Source: Pilatotrama ljubarskyi (taxonomy: Eukaryota > Basidiomycota > Agaricomycetes > Polyporales > Polyporaceae). From it: a stretch of DNA of 64,000 bases. Positions 37,631-49,305 of this stretch are shown in pieces. Every line of letters begins with the position of its first letter. Position 1 is the first letter of the stretch. The notes under the pieces were generated by a model. The model searched no databases. It had not been told where the DNA came from and saw only the letters and a list, made by a program, of their open reading frames with translations. Position numbers and translations under genes: made by a program. The DNA is taken from NCBI GenBank assembly GCA_022385805.1, contig MU277691.1, positions 245,366 to 309,365 on the forward strand, read 5' to 3'.

Positions 37631-38072
37631 GAAGATCCCAGATCTGTTTGTCGGCGGAAGAGAGGGAAGAGGCGGCGGAAGATGGGAAGAGGCTGGGAGA
37701 CAGGTTGCGCCGCCGGAAGGGCGGCGGAACGGTTGGGTCGAGTTGGGTCGGGTTCGAGATCGTCCAATGCTTTCTTCTATGTGCTTTACCGCTTTCATCG
37801 TAGCTTGTCAGACGTACTGTACACATGATCAAACCTAATGCACATTATGACATCGTCACGGTAGTATACATGTGGAGGGTATGGCGGCGGGACGGCACCG
37901 TGGTTTTGAGAGCGGACGGATGACCAGCCCCATGCCCCTCCACGGAGGCATGGTGGCGGAGAGCGCAGAGCTTCGCGAAGGGGGCATCGGACAATGTAGC
38001 CGCAAGCGAGAAAACGTCGACAGCTGAACCCAAGGAGGACGGAAAGGGAAGGAAGGTCTGAAGCGACGGGCA
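37631..38072. other. Intergenic between convergent genes
   Basis: 442 bases between the stops of the DUF6593-like gene (+) and Rpb12 (-). No supported coding sequence; both 3' untranslated regions are expected here. Confidence 0.5.
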
Positions 38073-38389
38073 TCACCGCGCCTCGAACTGGACCACTGCG
38101 AGTACTCTGTGAGCCAGGGACCGGGTGCCAAGAACAGTCATAGGCACGCACTTCTGTTTGTCCTCTTCTTGTACATGATACGATGGCCGCACTCCCTGCA
38201 GCGGATGGGCTCACGAGACCTGATCTCGTTTTTCGCGCCGCAATCTGCAGCACGGGGTCAATGCCAGCTCAGAGAACGTACGAAGGGGTCGTACTGACCT
38301 GCGCAGAGGTACTCCATCTCCTGACGGGCCGGCGCCATGCCCTGAGCTCCTGAATTGTTGCCGTAGTTCTGGCCGGGCTGCGAATTCAT
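38073..38389 (-). CDS. RPB12: RNA polymerase I/II/III shared subunit Rpb12 (RPABC4)
   Basis: Small zinc-binding subunit common to all three nuclear RNA polymerases. Three exons (38389-38299, 38244-38152, 38095-38073) join in phase to 68 residues, the usual size. After a 25-residue Gln/Asn/Gly-rich N-terminus come [20 protein letters not shown] and [16 protein letters not shown], ending VQFEAR. The C-x2-C pairs (CADC and CREC) form the zinc ribbon, and the basic RTNRMVQFEAR end is diagnostic. The last exon has only 23 bases. All splice borders are consensus GT/AG. Confidence 0.96.
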
Positions 38390-39611
38390 GGTGGTAGCAG
38401 GAAGACGGTTGTGTAAGCTTGTTTGGTCGCACATGCTCGACCAAACTCGGCTGGAGAGCAGGCGCCCAACAAGCGCCCAGTGTACTACCACCGCCGCACT
38501 GCGCGCCTGTTCCTGATGTCGAGACCGGCCGCGTGCCTGTGTGCTTTTTGTTCCACGAATCCAGCGCTTTCATTTACACGCCCGTATTTGGACGCTCTGC
38601 GCTTTCTAACTTTGTACTCGACTGCGCTGGCTTATTCATCCTCCCTCTTCAGGCTCTTGGAGTACTGGTGGGCCTGAAGATCGCTGCGGACGAACGAGCG
38701 CCAGTACTACTGACATGATTCTGCCAGCGCACTGGCATATGAATCGGTCGTCGTCAACGAGAGAGACCGGCTCCGGAAGTAGCGGACATTCCGACAAGAC
38801 GGCTGTCCTTATCATGGAGGATCTCTCGCCTTCGCAACTCTATCTGTTCGTGTCGATTCGGTGGTCGAGCGATCAGGCGTTCGCGGTCGGGCGCCGTTAC
38901 GGACGGAAACGGCGGCGTTGCTGGCCATGGGGGCCCGTCGAGGGAGCGCGACATATATGGTGGCGGAGGAGAGGGCGCCGGGGGCGGTATGTAACATCTC
39001 AGTCTGCTGCGGGCCGCAATTCCGTTGTTGGCGTACCGCCCTTGGACGAGTACGGACGAAAATACAACGGTATCCATCAGAACCGAATGCGCGCGGTCTT
39101 GGTGTGACTACAGCTGACTACGTGTGGTTGTGTGGATACAAGAGCAGTCGAGGGAAAGGGCGCCGGGGCGGGACGACTACCGCGGTGCTGGTGTGTGTAG
39201 CTACGGGGCGATTGGCTGATATGTGTAGCACGTCCGACATAGGAGTGACTGTTGCGGGGCGGTGGGAGAGGAGCTGTCTGGTGCAGCGGGCGTGGTGGTG
39301 GTGATTTGTCGAGGGCGGTGGAGGTGGAATCGATTGTTGTTGCGACTGTCGAGCTTCGCATCCGCATCCGTCTCCGCGCGCGGGCGTTCGATGACAGTCG
39401 CATCGACCAATCTCCTCGACTCATGGCAACCATTTCTCTCGGCTCGTTTCCAAGGCGTCCCCCGCCCTTTATTATATTCGCATACTTATGACGCCCTCCC
39501 CGCCCCTGCCTATTGTTCAGGCTTCTCCCAGCCGCTCGCCCCTCAGCCGTCCCTGGCTCTCTTCCTCCTCTCCTCTCTCCGCCGTCCTCCCATCCTTCGC
39601 CGCCATCGTCC
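38390..39611. other. 1.2 kb divergent intergenic region
   Basis: Between the Rpb12 start (-) and a Ser-rich gene (+). The minus strand has proline-rich open frames around 38750-39420 that could hide a small gene, but no start or splice pattern could be settled. The 3' end (about 39480-39610) is pyrimidine-rich, typical of a fungal core promoter just before an ATG. Confidence 0.4.
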
Positions 39612-40547
39612 ATGGCCACCACCCTGCCCTCCTTCGTAGAGCTCATGGCTACCCTCGGTCTCGGCGGCCCAGACGACGCCCCCGAGCAGACAACCCAGCC
39701 TGCTTCCCGCCATTCGCGCACTTCCTCGCATTCCTCTTCCATTTCCCATCTCTCTGCATCTTCAAGCATTGTACCACCACACACCAGCAATATTTATTCT
39801 TTCAAGCACAACCCGTCGCCCGCAATCGTCGTCTCCTCGCACGAGGGCTCTCCGGAGAGAGACATGCCCTGCGACATCCGTCGCTCCAGGGCAACCACCA
39901 GATATTCCCCTTATGGCTCCATCGTGAGTTTGCCCCTTAATTATGCGACGCTGTGTATTGACGTAGTGCAGAGCCATTCGAGGAAGGCGAGTATGCCTGT
40001 CCTCAATGCGGAAAGAACATATGAGAGACCAATTCGAGTAAGTGCCTGCATCGCGAATTCTTCGACGCGTCTCATGCTGATGCGCGTGCTCCAGGCTCTC
40101 TCCACGTCTCCCCGCCTGTCTCCCATAAGCACATCTTTCCGCGGTCGCCGTTCCAGGCGGCCGGATAACCTCCACCTCTCGGATGCCGATCTCGTGGCAT
40201 ACACGCCCATCTCCTCCTACGTCCGCCGCAAGACCCCGCAGAACTCGCCGACGTCTCCCACCTTTGCGCGAGACCGCGACGCTGCGGCATCGCACCCGAT
40301 GACTATCCCGGCAATTCCTACCCTTCTCTCGCCTGCCTCCTTTGCTACCCAGTCGTCGGACAGCGAAGACGACGATATGGACGCCAGCCCAGACCACTCA
40401 TTTCGCCTCGGCCAGGTCCCCCAGGTTATGTCGAGCCCGCCATGGCAATCGCGGTATTGCGATGCGGGCCTGTCTCCGCGTAACTCTGTCTGCGCACCTT
40501 TGGCCCCCGACGAAGCTGCCCGGCCTCAGGTCGTGCCGATAGCGTGA
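39612..40547 (+). CDS. Hypothetical Ser-rich protein
   Basis: Start ATG at 39612 (MATTLPSFVELMATLGLGG), preceded by a long pyrimidine tract. Three exons: the first ends GSI at a GTGAGT donor near 39930, a short middle exon reads SHSRKASMPVLNAERTYERP and ends at GTAAGT near 40039, and the last starts after CTCCAG near 40095. About 265 residues. The N-terminal helix is hydrophobic and Leu-rich; the rest is Ser/Pro/Arg-rich, with an acidic patch (SDSEDDDMDASPDHS) near the end. It looks like a disordered regulatory protein with many possible phosphosites. I recognise no domain and infer no function. Confidence 0.6.
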   Translation: MATTLPSFVELMATLGLGGPDDAPEQTTQPASRHSRTSSHSSSISHLSASSSIVPPHTSNIYSFKHNPSPAIVVSSHEGSPERDMPCDIRRSRATTRYSPYGSIVSLPLNYATLCIDVVQSHSRKASMPVLNAERTYERPIRVSACIANSSTRLMLMRVLQALSTSPRLSPISTSFRGRRSRRPDNLHLSDADLVAYTPISSYVRRKTPQNSPTSPTFARDRDAAASHPMTIPAIPTLLSPASFATQSSDSEDDDMDASPDHSFRLGQVPQVMSSPPWQSRYCDAGLSPRNSVCAPLAPDEAARPQVVPIA

Positions 40548-41466
40548 AGGGTCTCGATTCGACCCTTACCGCTGCTAGTCCCCGTCCCACGTCCACCAGG
40601 CCTGCCACCGCACACCCCACATGCATCCGCTTTCAACAGGCATTGCCATCGCACCCCCACAATCCTCACAGGCTTCGCAAAAAGTCGTATCATCTAATGT
40701 ACGATAGACGCAGGGGTCGCGCCCCCGCTATATCTCCTAGTGGACTCTTGCTTCTTGCTCTCGGACACTGCTTATTTACTCAGCCCCTCCATCACTACTG
40801 CCACTCCTTCTAGCTCCCATCCGCTGGCCTGCGCCCGGCCACTGTCTTTACACACCTCCCACCGCGCACAACCCACACCCACATCACTCGCCCCTTCGAC
40901 CATCCGCTCGCTCCGCTATCTCCTGTATCGCTTTCGCTTGCGCTGCTCCTGATTTCCCTCGAGCCACGCCGCCACCGCACGCGATTTGTGATACGAGTTG
41001 CGCTGGGGCGGTGAGCGGTGGCTCCCACATTCCCTCCACGGACTGTTGTGTTGTACATGCTGCTCTGCTAGCACTAGCATTCGCGTTCTGCACGTTTTCC
41101 CGTACATCGTGCCGCTGTCTCCAGCTTGCAACCGCTTGCCACTGGGCTTCCTGCACCATGTGCTGATCCGCGCACTTGCATCGTACCACGCTTGCACCCA
41201 CCTCCCTACCATACGATTAGCGTGCTGCTGCTTCGCATTCCAGAATCGAGCGCCGGGAAACAGTCGTTATAGTGATTCTGCTGTACATTACAAGGCATCC
41301 CCTCGGTCGCGAATCATACATACAACAGCAACGTCGACAGCAACGCCTGCCGTCACTCGGTCGCGCTGTGCAATTACCCCTGCCGCCGCACAGCCCTGCA
41401 GTGCGTGCGATCTCTGATTGTGTCAGCAGTGTGTGTGTCCGTCTGCATGGTGATGAGGCAGCGGGA
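40548..41466. other. Intergenic between convergent genes, no gene seen
   Basis: 919 bases between the Ser-rich gene (+) and the G-patch gene (-). Pyrimidine-rich plus strand with short frames only; presumably 3' untranslated sequence of both genes. Confidence 0.45.
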
Positions 41467-42855
41467 TTAGTCGTGCGCGTCCTCATCGGGACCCGGGCAG
41501 TTCTTCTCCATGTCCTCCTGGTCGTCGTACTGTGTGCCGCACCAGAAGCAGTACGCGTACTTCCGTCGCAGGTAGTCAAGCACCAGCGTCAGGCGGTCCT
41601 GAGGCTGTCATTCGCGAACACACGTACCATCGTCCATCAGCATAGCGCCAGAGGTCATGAAGCAAGTGAGAAGAGACGTACGTTCAGCCGGAGGAACTGC
41701 AGCGCCTCCTCAAGCTCCTCCGCCGAGTACGGCGACTTGCGCAACTCGGGCTTGTCCGCGTCGCCGCCGCCTTCGTCGTCTACGTCGTCGAGCGACGACT
41801 TTAGCGGGCGCAGCGCGTCTGCCTGCATCTTCGCGCGGAGGCGGCCCTCGATGGAGTGGTCCGCGCGATGCCGCTGGATGGACGCGACGAGCGCAGGGTC
41901 GTCCAGCGCGTCCAGAAGCCCTTCTGGGAACGTCTCCGGGTTCTCTGGGTTCAGCCAGAGCACGTTGAACTGTGGATGTAGCCGAGCGCGTGAGCGTTAC
42001 TCCCGAGTGCAAGGTCGAAGTGATAACGAGGTGAAAGGGAGAGCGCACCTGGATGCCGGCCTTCTCGTCCAGCGTCGCGCATGTCCGCTGCGCAGGTCCG
42101 AGCCTGCCCACCGCTCGCCGCTCTTCGTACTCTTGCCGCGCGCGATCCCGGAAGGAGAGGTGGTCGCGCTCCTCCGCCATACGCGCCATCTTCGCGAGCC
42201 GCTCGGGCGCGGTGGGCGACGGGGCGCGCCTGACCAGCCCAATGCCCTTCTTACCTGCACAATCAGAGATGTCGGTCGACTGCACGAAACGCACGATGTC
42301 CGGAGAAACCGCAGAGGCGTGCATACCTTCCCATTCATTGATACCTAGGGGCACTTTGCGGTGCCTCGTCTGGGGCTTCTCGCCCACATCGTCCTCGTCC
42401 CGTTTGCGCTTTGCACCAATGCCCGCTCTGCTGGGCTCTGCCTCCTTCTCCTCCGGGACAGCTGCAGGCTCAGCAGGCCCGCTGCCCCCGCCTCCCTCAT
42501 CTGAGTCCCTGCCAGCACTCCCCGCGCGCCCCCTGTCCTCCTCCCGACCGAGCGCCTGCCCCGGCTTGAAGCCCATCTTCATCATCATCGCCAACGCCTT
42601 GTTCTGCTGGCCGGACTCGCGCGCCTCTTCCTGCGCGCGCTCGAACAGGCTGCGGCCGAGGGCCTCCTCGCGGGCCTCGCGTTCGCGCTCGCGCCGGCTC
42701 TTCGTGCGATTCTGCTCGTTCTTGAGCGCGGCGCGCTTCTGCGCCTCTTTGCGCCGCTCCGCGTACGTCTTGGGGGCGGAGGAGCTGGACGCACCGGAGC
42801 TGGCGGCGTCGATGAGGAACTTGTCGGAGAGGTAGTCGTCTTCTTCGTCGGACAT
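41467..42855 (-). CDS. G-patch protein, GPATCH11-like (DUF4187)
   Basis: Homologue of GPATCH11/CENP-Y-type proteins, nuclear proteins linked to RNA processing or helicase activation through the G-patch. The ATG at 42855 starts MSDEEDDYLSDKFLIDAAS, followed by a long Arg/Glu-rich helix (YAERRKEAQKRAALKNEQNR) and the G-patch core ALAMMMKMGFKPGQALG. An intron after NEWE (about 42330-42257) joins to GKKGIGLVRRAPSPTAPERL and the helix RDRARQEYEERRAVGRLGPA. The next exon (about 41970-41685) carries LWLNPENPETFPEGLLDALD, and the last ends in the DUF4187 signature RRKYAYCFWCGTQYDDQEDM with CPGPDEDAHD. The CxxC and nearby Cys suggest a small zinc site. Domain order and length are normal for the family. 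Confidence 0.9.
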
Positions 42856-43405
42856 GGCGCACGGAGGCTCCAGGAGTGTGCGTGGGTGGGAGAGGTGGTG
42901 GTTACATGCAGAGGCTTGTACAGTCGCGTTGGGATGATGTCAGGCGCGCCCGCGTGTAGACGCGCATTACATGGGACGCGTTCGACGTTCGACCGAATTG
43001 TTTTTCTCTCTCTCGGGACCTCATTGTACTCACTTAGAACTGCATAGAACTTCACGATGCTTCGACGCAGTCAACAAGAGATGTCGTAGAGAATCGTCAC
43101 AGTCGTTCTATTCGTGCATTACGTTAGTATAGTATGGGTTTTCCAGCTTTAAGGGATTTGCAAAGTCGCTAGATTGACGAAGCGACTATACAAGTTGACG
43201 AACGAAAAACGGCACCAGACCGTAGGGAACTGCATAGGTAACGTAGCGGTGCGAACGATACCCGATTGTTATACGATGATCGAATGGGGGAGAACGGGAC
43301 GGAAAGGGGACTGCATGTGGGATAGACTGGATTCAGGGGAATATGGGGCTCTTCACTTGACGCAGGAACCACGTATTGAATCCTGTTCGCGAACTTGGGG
43401 TCAAC
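42856..43405. other. Intergenic, AT-richer, no gene seen
   Basis: 550 bases between two minus-strand genes, with only short frames. The stretch about 43060-43330 is noticeably AT-richer, consistent with the 3' end of the RRM gene; the right-hand gene reads into it. Confidence 0.45.
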
Positions 43406-44659
43406 TTAAGCAGCCACGGGGGCGACCTCGGGGGCCGCCTCCGGCGCCTTCTCCTTCTCCTCCTCCTTGGGAGCGGCATCGTTGGGTGCACCGCCGTCCG
43501 ACGCGTCGCCGTCTTCGCCGTTTTGGGTGTTGACGGCGATCTTGACGGCAATGGCCCTGCCACCGACCTCCTTGCCCTGGAGAGCCTCGATGGCCTTCTT
43601 CTGTTCCTCCTCGTTGCCGACGTCGACGAAGCCATAGCCCTTGCTCTTGCGGGGCTTACCCCAGCGACGACGGACGATGCGCGCGCTGTTTACCTTGATG
43701 CCAGCGTCGGTGAACAGCTTGGCGAGACCTTCGTCGTCGATGTTGAAGCCGAGGTTCGCGACGAAGAGCACGCTCTTGGACGGCTCGCCCTGGGGGTCCT
43801 CGCCGGCGGGGCGAGGAGGGCGAACGGCGCGGGGCTTGCGCTGGCGGGGCTTCTTGCCAGCCCCACCCTCGGTCGTGCCCTCAGCACCAGAAGTGGCACC
43901 CTCCGCACCGGAGACGGGCGCCTCGCCCTCTGAGGTGGCACCGGCCTTGCGCTTGGGCTTGCGCTGATCGCATATATGAACTTCGTGCACTGCAGGGATA
44001 TGTGCTAGGGTTACTTACAGCCTTCTTCTTCTTCTTGGGCTTGGCGGCGTCGCCATTGGCGGAAGTGGCACCCTCCGCCTTCGTGGCATCGGCGGAGGCC
44101 TCGCCATTGGCCTCGGCCTCGCTGACCTCGCCAGGGACGGACTTGCTGCCGCGGCGACCAGTCCTCCTCTTGACGCGCCTCTGTTTCTTCTCCTTGTCCT
44201 TCTGGTCCGCGGGCTTGGCGAGCTCGACGATCACGGTGCGCTCGTCGAGGACGGTGTTGTTGAGGAGCTCGACGGCCTTCTGAGCAGCCTCCAAAGTCGA
44301 GAGGGACACGAAGCCATAGCCCGCGGAACGGTTGCCGCTGCGCATAATGACCTGAGCAGAGAGACTGCATGGGAGGCAGACGAGTGGCGCGTGAGCATGA
44401 AGGGATGCGCGGACGATGAGCACTGCGGCATACGTACACCTCGCTCTGGACGGGCGCAAAGAACGCCTTCAGCCCTTCATCCGTGGTAGTGTACGCAAGG
44501 TTGCCGGCGAAGACCTGGAGGAAGGCGGTTGGGGGCGTGCTGCCACGTCAGAAATGAAAGAAGAGGTACCTTGAAGCCGGGAGTCTCTTCGACGACAGAC
44601 TCTTGCGCAGCCGGAGGCACGCCGTTCTCGGTGACAGGGGCGGCGGGGGCGTCAGACAT
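43406..44659 (-). CDS. Two-RRM RNA-binding protein (Rnp24-like)
   Basis: Predicted RNA-binding protein, probably nuclear or nucleolar. The ATG at 44659 (MSDAPAAPVTENGVPPAAQE) leads through a small intron to the first RRM: VFAGNLAYTTTDEGLKAFFA, RNP1-like SAGYGFVSLSTLEAAQKAVE, then ERTVIVELAKPADQ. A basic linker (KKQRRVKRRTGRRGSK) and a low-complexity Glu/Ala/Gly region with Lys clusters (PKKKKKA) precede the second RRM: SVLFVANLGFNIDDEGLAKL, RNP1 SKGYGFVDVGNEEEQKKAIE, RAIAVKIAVNTQ. An acidic Glu/Ala/Pro tail ends APVAA at 43406. The basic clusters are likely nuclear signals. The layout resembles fission-yeast Rnp24. It is divergent from the GH128 gene 697 bases away. Confidence 0.9.
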
Positions 44660-45356
44660 TTTGGAGGGGGTGGACTGGTGGGTTTTTCGTGAGGATGAAC
44701 TTGATGAACCGGTTTCTTCGTGTCAAACTTGGGGGTTGAGGAGAAAGCGCGAGAGGCGAGCGATGCCTTGTTTTGATATGCCAGCAAACTCCGCTCATAG
44801 CCTATTACGTCGCCATGGCTGCTCATCACGGTCCAGCCAACGGCACGGGCGATGCAAAACACGCTGCAGATCATCATCAATCCGCTGTCCTGCAGATTCC
44901 ACCGCCAGCGGCGCAAGTCGCTCGAGAACGTCGGGGACATTGAGAGAGCTCCCTCCAAGACTAGCCAATGCTGATCAACGCGCTCAAATCCAGGCACGAA
45001 TGCATCACACTGTATGTATGCTGCCTCCTGCAGCGCGCAGGGCATAAATGGCCGGGTGTGCTTGAGCTGCCCGACTGGTGCGTGCCCGCCTTGGCAGAGA
45101 GGGGAAAACGACGGCCCATATGCGCGCATCTGCCCTCGCGACTGCGACCTGTCGACGGCCGCGGGTCCGTGCGAGCGCCTTGGCGCGTTACATAAGCGGC
45201 GTTCGTTGCAACGAATTTCTTCCCGTCGCGAGTCTGCCAACGCTTTCCACCTCATCCACCTCCCCCCTCCTCTCGTCTTCCTCCTCGACGTCCAGGGCCC
45301 ACACTCCTTTCACGCCCTCCACTCTTTCTTTTCTGCGCTCCACTCATTTGCGCACA
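44660..45356. promoter_or_regulatory. Divergent promoter region, RRM gene / GH128 gene
   Basis: 697 bases between two start codons on opposite strands. The 110 bases before the GH128 ATG are strongly pyrimidine-rich, a common core-promoter feature of highly expressed fungal genes. A CATAAA-like element lies near 45043. No protein-coding sequence is supported. Confidence 0.5.
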
Positions 45357-46750
45357 ATGGCCTCCAAGCTCCTCAACCTCGTCGCCCTCTCTTCGCTCGC
45401 CATCATGGCCTGCACCTTTGGTGCTGCGCCTACGACCGCCCTCACGACCGGCGGCGTCCACCACCTCAACCGCCAGGTTGCCCACGCTCCCATCGCTAAG
45501 AAGAAGCGTGACCAGAGCAAGCGCTGCAAGGCCCGCCCGTCCTCTTCGGCTGCGCCTTCCTCCACCCACAGCAGCAGCGTCCACACCCAGGCTCAGGCTG
45601 CTGCCACCACAAAGGCCCAGGCCGCCCCTACCACCAGCAAGGCTTCCGCTCCGGCCACTACTTCCAAGGCTTCCAGCGGCAGCAGCAATGTTGGTAACGG
45701 CAAGTTCGGCCAGAAGGGCTCCAAGCTGTGCGTTGCTTGGGGTGACGGTAACGACCCCTCGCTCGCTAACTTCAAGACCGATCACGTCGTTGGGTATGTC
45801 CGGTGTTCTTGTGATTGGGAAAACGATCAAGAATACTCATAAATTCGTTGATGCTAGTCTCTACGACTGGGGTGTCGACAAGCCTTCCGACGCTGACAAG
45901 CTCGGCTTCGACTTTTGGCCCATGCTCTGGGGTGGTTCTCAGGACAAGATCGATGCCTTTGAGAAGGCCATGAAGCCCGGTCTTGGCACGATCGTTCTCG
46001 GCTTCAACGAGTACGTCCCGGGACGTCAACATACTACCGTCCTTCCTGCTGACCCAAAGTATAGGCCCAACGAGCAGGGCCAGTCGAACATGGACCCGCA
46101 GACTGCCGCTGACCTCTGGAAGAAGCACATCGAGCCCAAGAGGAGCATGGGTTACAAGACTTGCTCGCCTGCCATGTCGTCCCGCCCTAACGGCCACAAG
46201 TGGATGCAGGACTTCATGGCCGCCTGCGATGGTTGCACGGTAAGTTCAGCTGGGCTTACAGAGCCTGACACGGGTCACACATTGACATCGTTGTATTCCA
46301 ATATGCAGGTTGACTATCAGTGCGTCCACTGGTACGATATCGGTATCGACAAGCTGAAGGCATACCTCACGCAATATCACAACGAGTTGAACCTCCCTAT
46401 CCTGCTGACCGAGTTCGCCGACCAGGTGCGCATCGTTACGCGTGACTGAATCGAACGTTGGAACTGAATCCAAACGTTCAGAACTTCAACGGCGGTGGCC
46501 AGGCTACGTCGAGCGAGATCTTCCAATTCATGGGTGAGGCGCTCACCTTCTTCGACGAGACCGATTGGATCCTCGCTGCCTGCCCCTTTGGTGAGTTGTG
46601 GACTTCAAGTTATGTGCAGTACAATCCGTTTACCTCTTGGATGCAGGTGTCATGCACGATCTCCAGGGTGTCAACACCCTCAACCTCCTCCAGAAGTCCG
46701 ATGGCACTCCCACCGACCTCGGCTACGTCGTCATCAACAACTCCCACTAA
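45357..46750 (+). CDS. Secreted GH128 beta-1,3-glucanase-like protein
   Basis: Glycoside hydrolase family 128 ('hydrolase catalytic core', Asl1/GLU1 type) proteins cleave or bind beta-1,3-glucan and act in cell-wall remodelling. The ATG at 45357 gives a hydrophobic signal peptide (LLNLVALSSLAIMACTFGAA). A basic KKKRDQSKR stretch, possibly a Kex2-like processing site, is followed by a Ser/Thr/Ala-rich, probably O-glycosylated linker (about residues 60-120). The catalytic domain starts at KFGQKGSKLCVAWGDGNDPS and continues LGFDFWPMLWGGSQDKIDAF, TIVLGFNE (predicted acid/base Glu), QCVHWYDIGIDKLKAYLTQY and LPILLTEFADQ (predicted nucleophile Glu), ending VVINNSH. Five or six short introns. Both catalytic acids are present, so it is likely active. 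Confidence 0.92.
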
Positions 46751-47333
46751 GCGCGGCGCCAGTGGATGCAGAGCGGCGTTGGCCGTGCAGCCTCTAAGAC
46801 CGGACGGCACTGATGTACAGTGCATGTTCGTCGTACCTATACCCCTGTCTTTTCTTGCCGGGTCATCGTACCTCTGGATAGGTGTTGGTGTGGCTTCCTG
46901 AGAGCAGTTGCGAGCTGGTTGTGCCAGCTTCCCGAGGCTCATCTGTGGGTGCTGTGCATGCAGATATTTTTAGTTATCACTTGACCCTGCCGTCGTCCTA
47001 CAATATCAGTACTTCTGTCTCAATGTTTGTGCATCCGAACATCATACTTGTCACGAATCCATTGGCTCCGTGTACCAGTCGTGCATCGTCTGCGCAAAGC
47101 TCGAGATTGCTCGTCGACGGCTGGCAGGCCGGGCCGGGTCGAAGTGCAAATGGGTCGAGCGTGGAAAGCGACGGGAGCACGGTCGGCCGAACGCATCAGC
47201 AGAAGCCCTCCGCATTCCGTCGACGTCACGGGTCCCGCCCATCGCAGACATACATAGACATGCAGCAAAACATGTTCCCAGACTATCCCTTCATTCATCC
47301 TACAGCGGCAGCGGCGACTGTTCCGACGGCAAC
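46751..47333. other. Intergenic, no gene seen
   Basis: 583 bases between two plus-strand genes: GH128 3' end followed by the promoter of the AhpD-like gene. No supported coding sequence. Confidence 0.5.
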
Positions 47334-48830
47334 ATGACTGTCAAGCATCTACCCCCGACGGTCAAGCAGCTCCTCGCCCTGCGCACCCCGCAACCCCGAC
47401 CCACACCGTCCTTGCCGAAACTTACCGCTGTACTCAGGAGCACTTTTCAGGATGCGAAAGCCAAGAGGGCCGAGAGAGGATGGCTCACTCTTGCAGTGCG
47501 TAGCTATGCTCTGTACGATACCGGAAGCTGATGGGCTCGTACTCTACTTGGCCATTTCTCGTACAATTCATGTGCTCTGCGGCCGCGTTTCCTGCAGATG
47601 TGCACGCTCTTGACAGCGAATGCGCCTCCGACTATCGGTCACTTATACCGCTTTGCGACGCGAGACAACCTGGAAGACGTCGCGACGCGTCGTGGATTCG
47701 CAGAGGCCTTGGACAAGGCCGCCCTGATGCGTGAAGCCTCGCTGAAGAGCTGCATCTTCGTCGGTGTGCCTCGCGTGAGTAACACGCCGTTGCGCCTTCG
47801 CTTATACTAATAGCTTATTTGCCTCATTCATTTTCTGCTCCACAAACCAACGCACGCGCCCACGAATTCCCGCAGACGATCTCGTCTCTCGCGAACCTGC
47901 ACGAGACAATAGAAGACGACGTCAGGAACGGTCTACGGAAGACGTCCGTGAGGTACGCCTTCATCACATTCAACGCTATCACAATGCGGGGCCCGATCTG
48001 ACGCTCGACTCGCCCCCGTCAGGACTGTGAACACCGAGAACGTCGGCGAGATCGTAGCGCGCGGGGAGGCGCTGTGGACCTCCATCTACGAACCGCATGC
48101 GGAGAAACTTCGTAACAAGTTAGGCTCGTACCACCCCGACTTCATAGGTAAGTCTCGCCCGCCACTCGTGCCCTTTCCCTTTCCGTCCGCGGCGCGTGCG
48201 TAGAGAGCCCCACGCCTCGATGCATGCCCATCACGCCCGTGCGACGGACGTCCCTCCCCCGCAGCGGACAATAAAGCACCGGGGTATAATGCGACGTGCC
48301 CGCTCCCTCGGGCCCGCATCTCCCCTACCCTCCGCTCGGGGCGCCATCGACGCGCAGGATGCGTTCCGCACCGTCGGATTGTACCTGCACCCTGCACGGG
48401 GCGTCCGCGCACGTCCCGTTTGCACCGCTCTAGTTCTATCACAGATGCTAATCTGCCCGCCGATCGTCCTGCGCATCCGTCATCTTATCGCACTCTTCTC
48501 ATCGCGGATGCGCACACAGAGTTCATTATACAAGCATACGGCACCGTGCTGTCGCCGCTTCCCGGTGGAGACGCCGTCCAAGGCAACCTGAGCCGCGCCC
48601 TGGGCTCTATCGTTGGGACGGCCTGCCTCCGCGCGGAGGGCGGCGTTGGTCCCCAGCTGACCAGCCACGTTTTCGGGCTGCTCAAGGCGCGCAACGAACC
48701 TGGCCTCAGCGAGGAAGACTACTGGCTAGCAAGCGACGAGGGAACGGAGTGGGTGGTCCGCACGGTGGATACAATCCTGGACGTCGTCAAGCCGGAGCTC
48801 GGGCAAGGCACGGTGCAGGCGAAGCTCTAG
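47334..48830 (+). CDS. AhpD/carboxymuconolactone-decarboxylase-like protein
   Basis: Family members share an all-helical AhpD fold; fungal proteins of this type are of uncertain function. The ATG at 47334 gives MTVKHLPPTVKQLLALRTPQ; exons then read MCTLLTANAPPTIGHLYRFA, DKAALMREASLKSCIFVGVP (near 47715-47770), TISSLANLHETIEDDVRNGL, and TVNTENVGEIVARGEALWTS with EPHAEKLRNKLGSYHPDFI. The last exon (about 48440-48830) begins AHPSSYRTLLIADAHTEFII and contains LSRALGSIVGTACLRAEGGV and LTSHVFGLLKARN. No CxxC redox pair of active AhpD peroxidases is visible, so a peroxidase role is doubtful. About five introns. Possibly mitochondrial or peroxisomal in related fungi, but no clear signal is seen here. 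Confidence 0.78.
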
Positions 48831-49305
48831 ACTCTAGCTTTCCCGGATTCGCAAGGGGCGGCGTTCGTCGGTCCGCGACGAGAGATCTCTGGGAGTTGTT
48901 AGTTAGTGTCGTTCCTGTCCAGAAATGGAGTCCGTTGTACCATACCTGGTGAAGGAGAGAGAATCAGCAATGTGCATCGCCGCGGTTACGGCACATCGGG
49001 GTCGATCGCTGGAGGAGCTGCTGAACTGTAATTGTAAAGGGAAGGCCGGGCGCGACCCATTGCTACGGTACCGAAGCGAATGTCCTTCGATTCTCGACCT
49101 ACTTAGATAGTATACAAGGTTGTACATCGACATATAGATATAAAATGAGGCTCGGTGGGAATTGTACATTTTCTTTGCGTGCTGGCGGGGAACGGAACGC
49201 GATGCAAGAGCGGCGGAGTGGCAGGAGAGGAATGAGAGGGATCGGATTTCGGATGGGCTTCCGATGATAAACGCAGCGACGACAGCGGTGACCTGAGAGA
49301 CCGGC
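48831..49305. other. Intergenic between convergent genes
   Basis: 475 bases between the stops of the AhpD-like gene (+) and the second DUF6593-like gene (-). AT-rich near 49100-49160 (TATATAGATATAAAATG), as expected for 3' ends. No gene seen. Confidence 0.5.

Noticed and set aside
38750..39423. Possible small proline-rich minus-strand gene between Rpb12 and the Ser-rich gene
   Set aside because: Two open stretches are separated by stops, with no convincing splice join or recognisable domain.
44548..45255. Minus-strand frame of 235 codons overlapping the RRM gene start and its promoter
   Set aside because: It overlaps the first exon of the two-RRM gene in another frame and has no domain or splice support.
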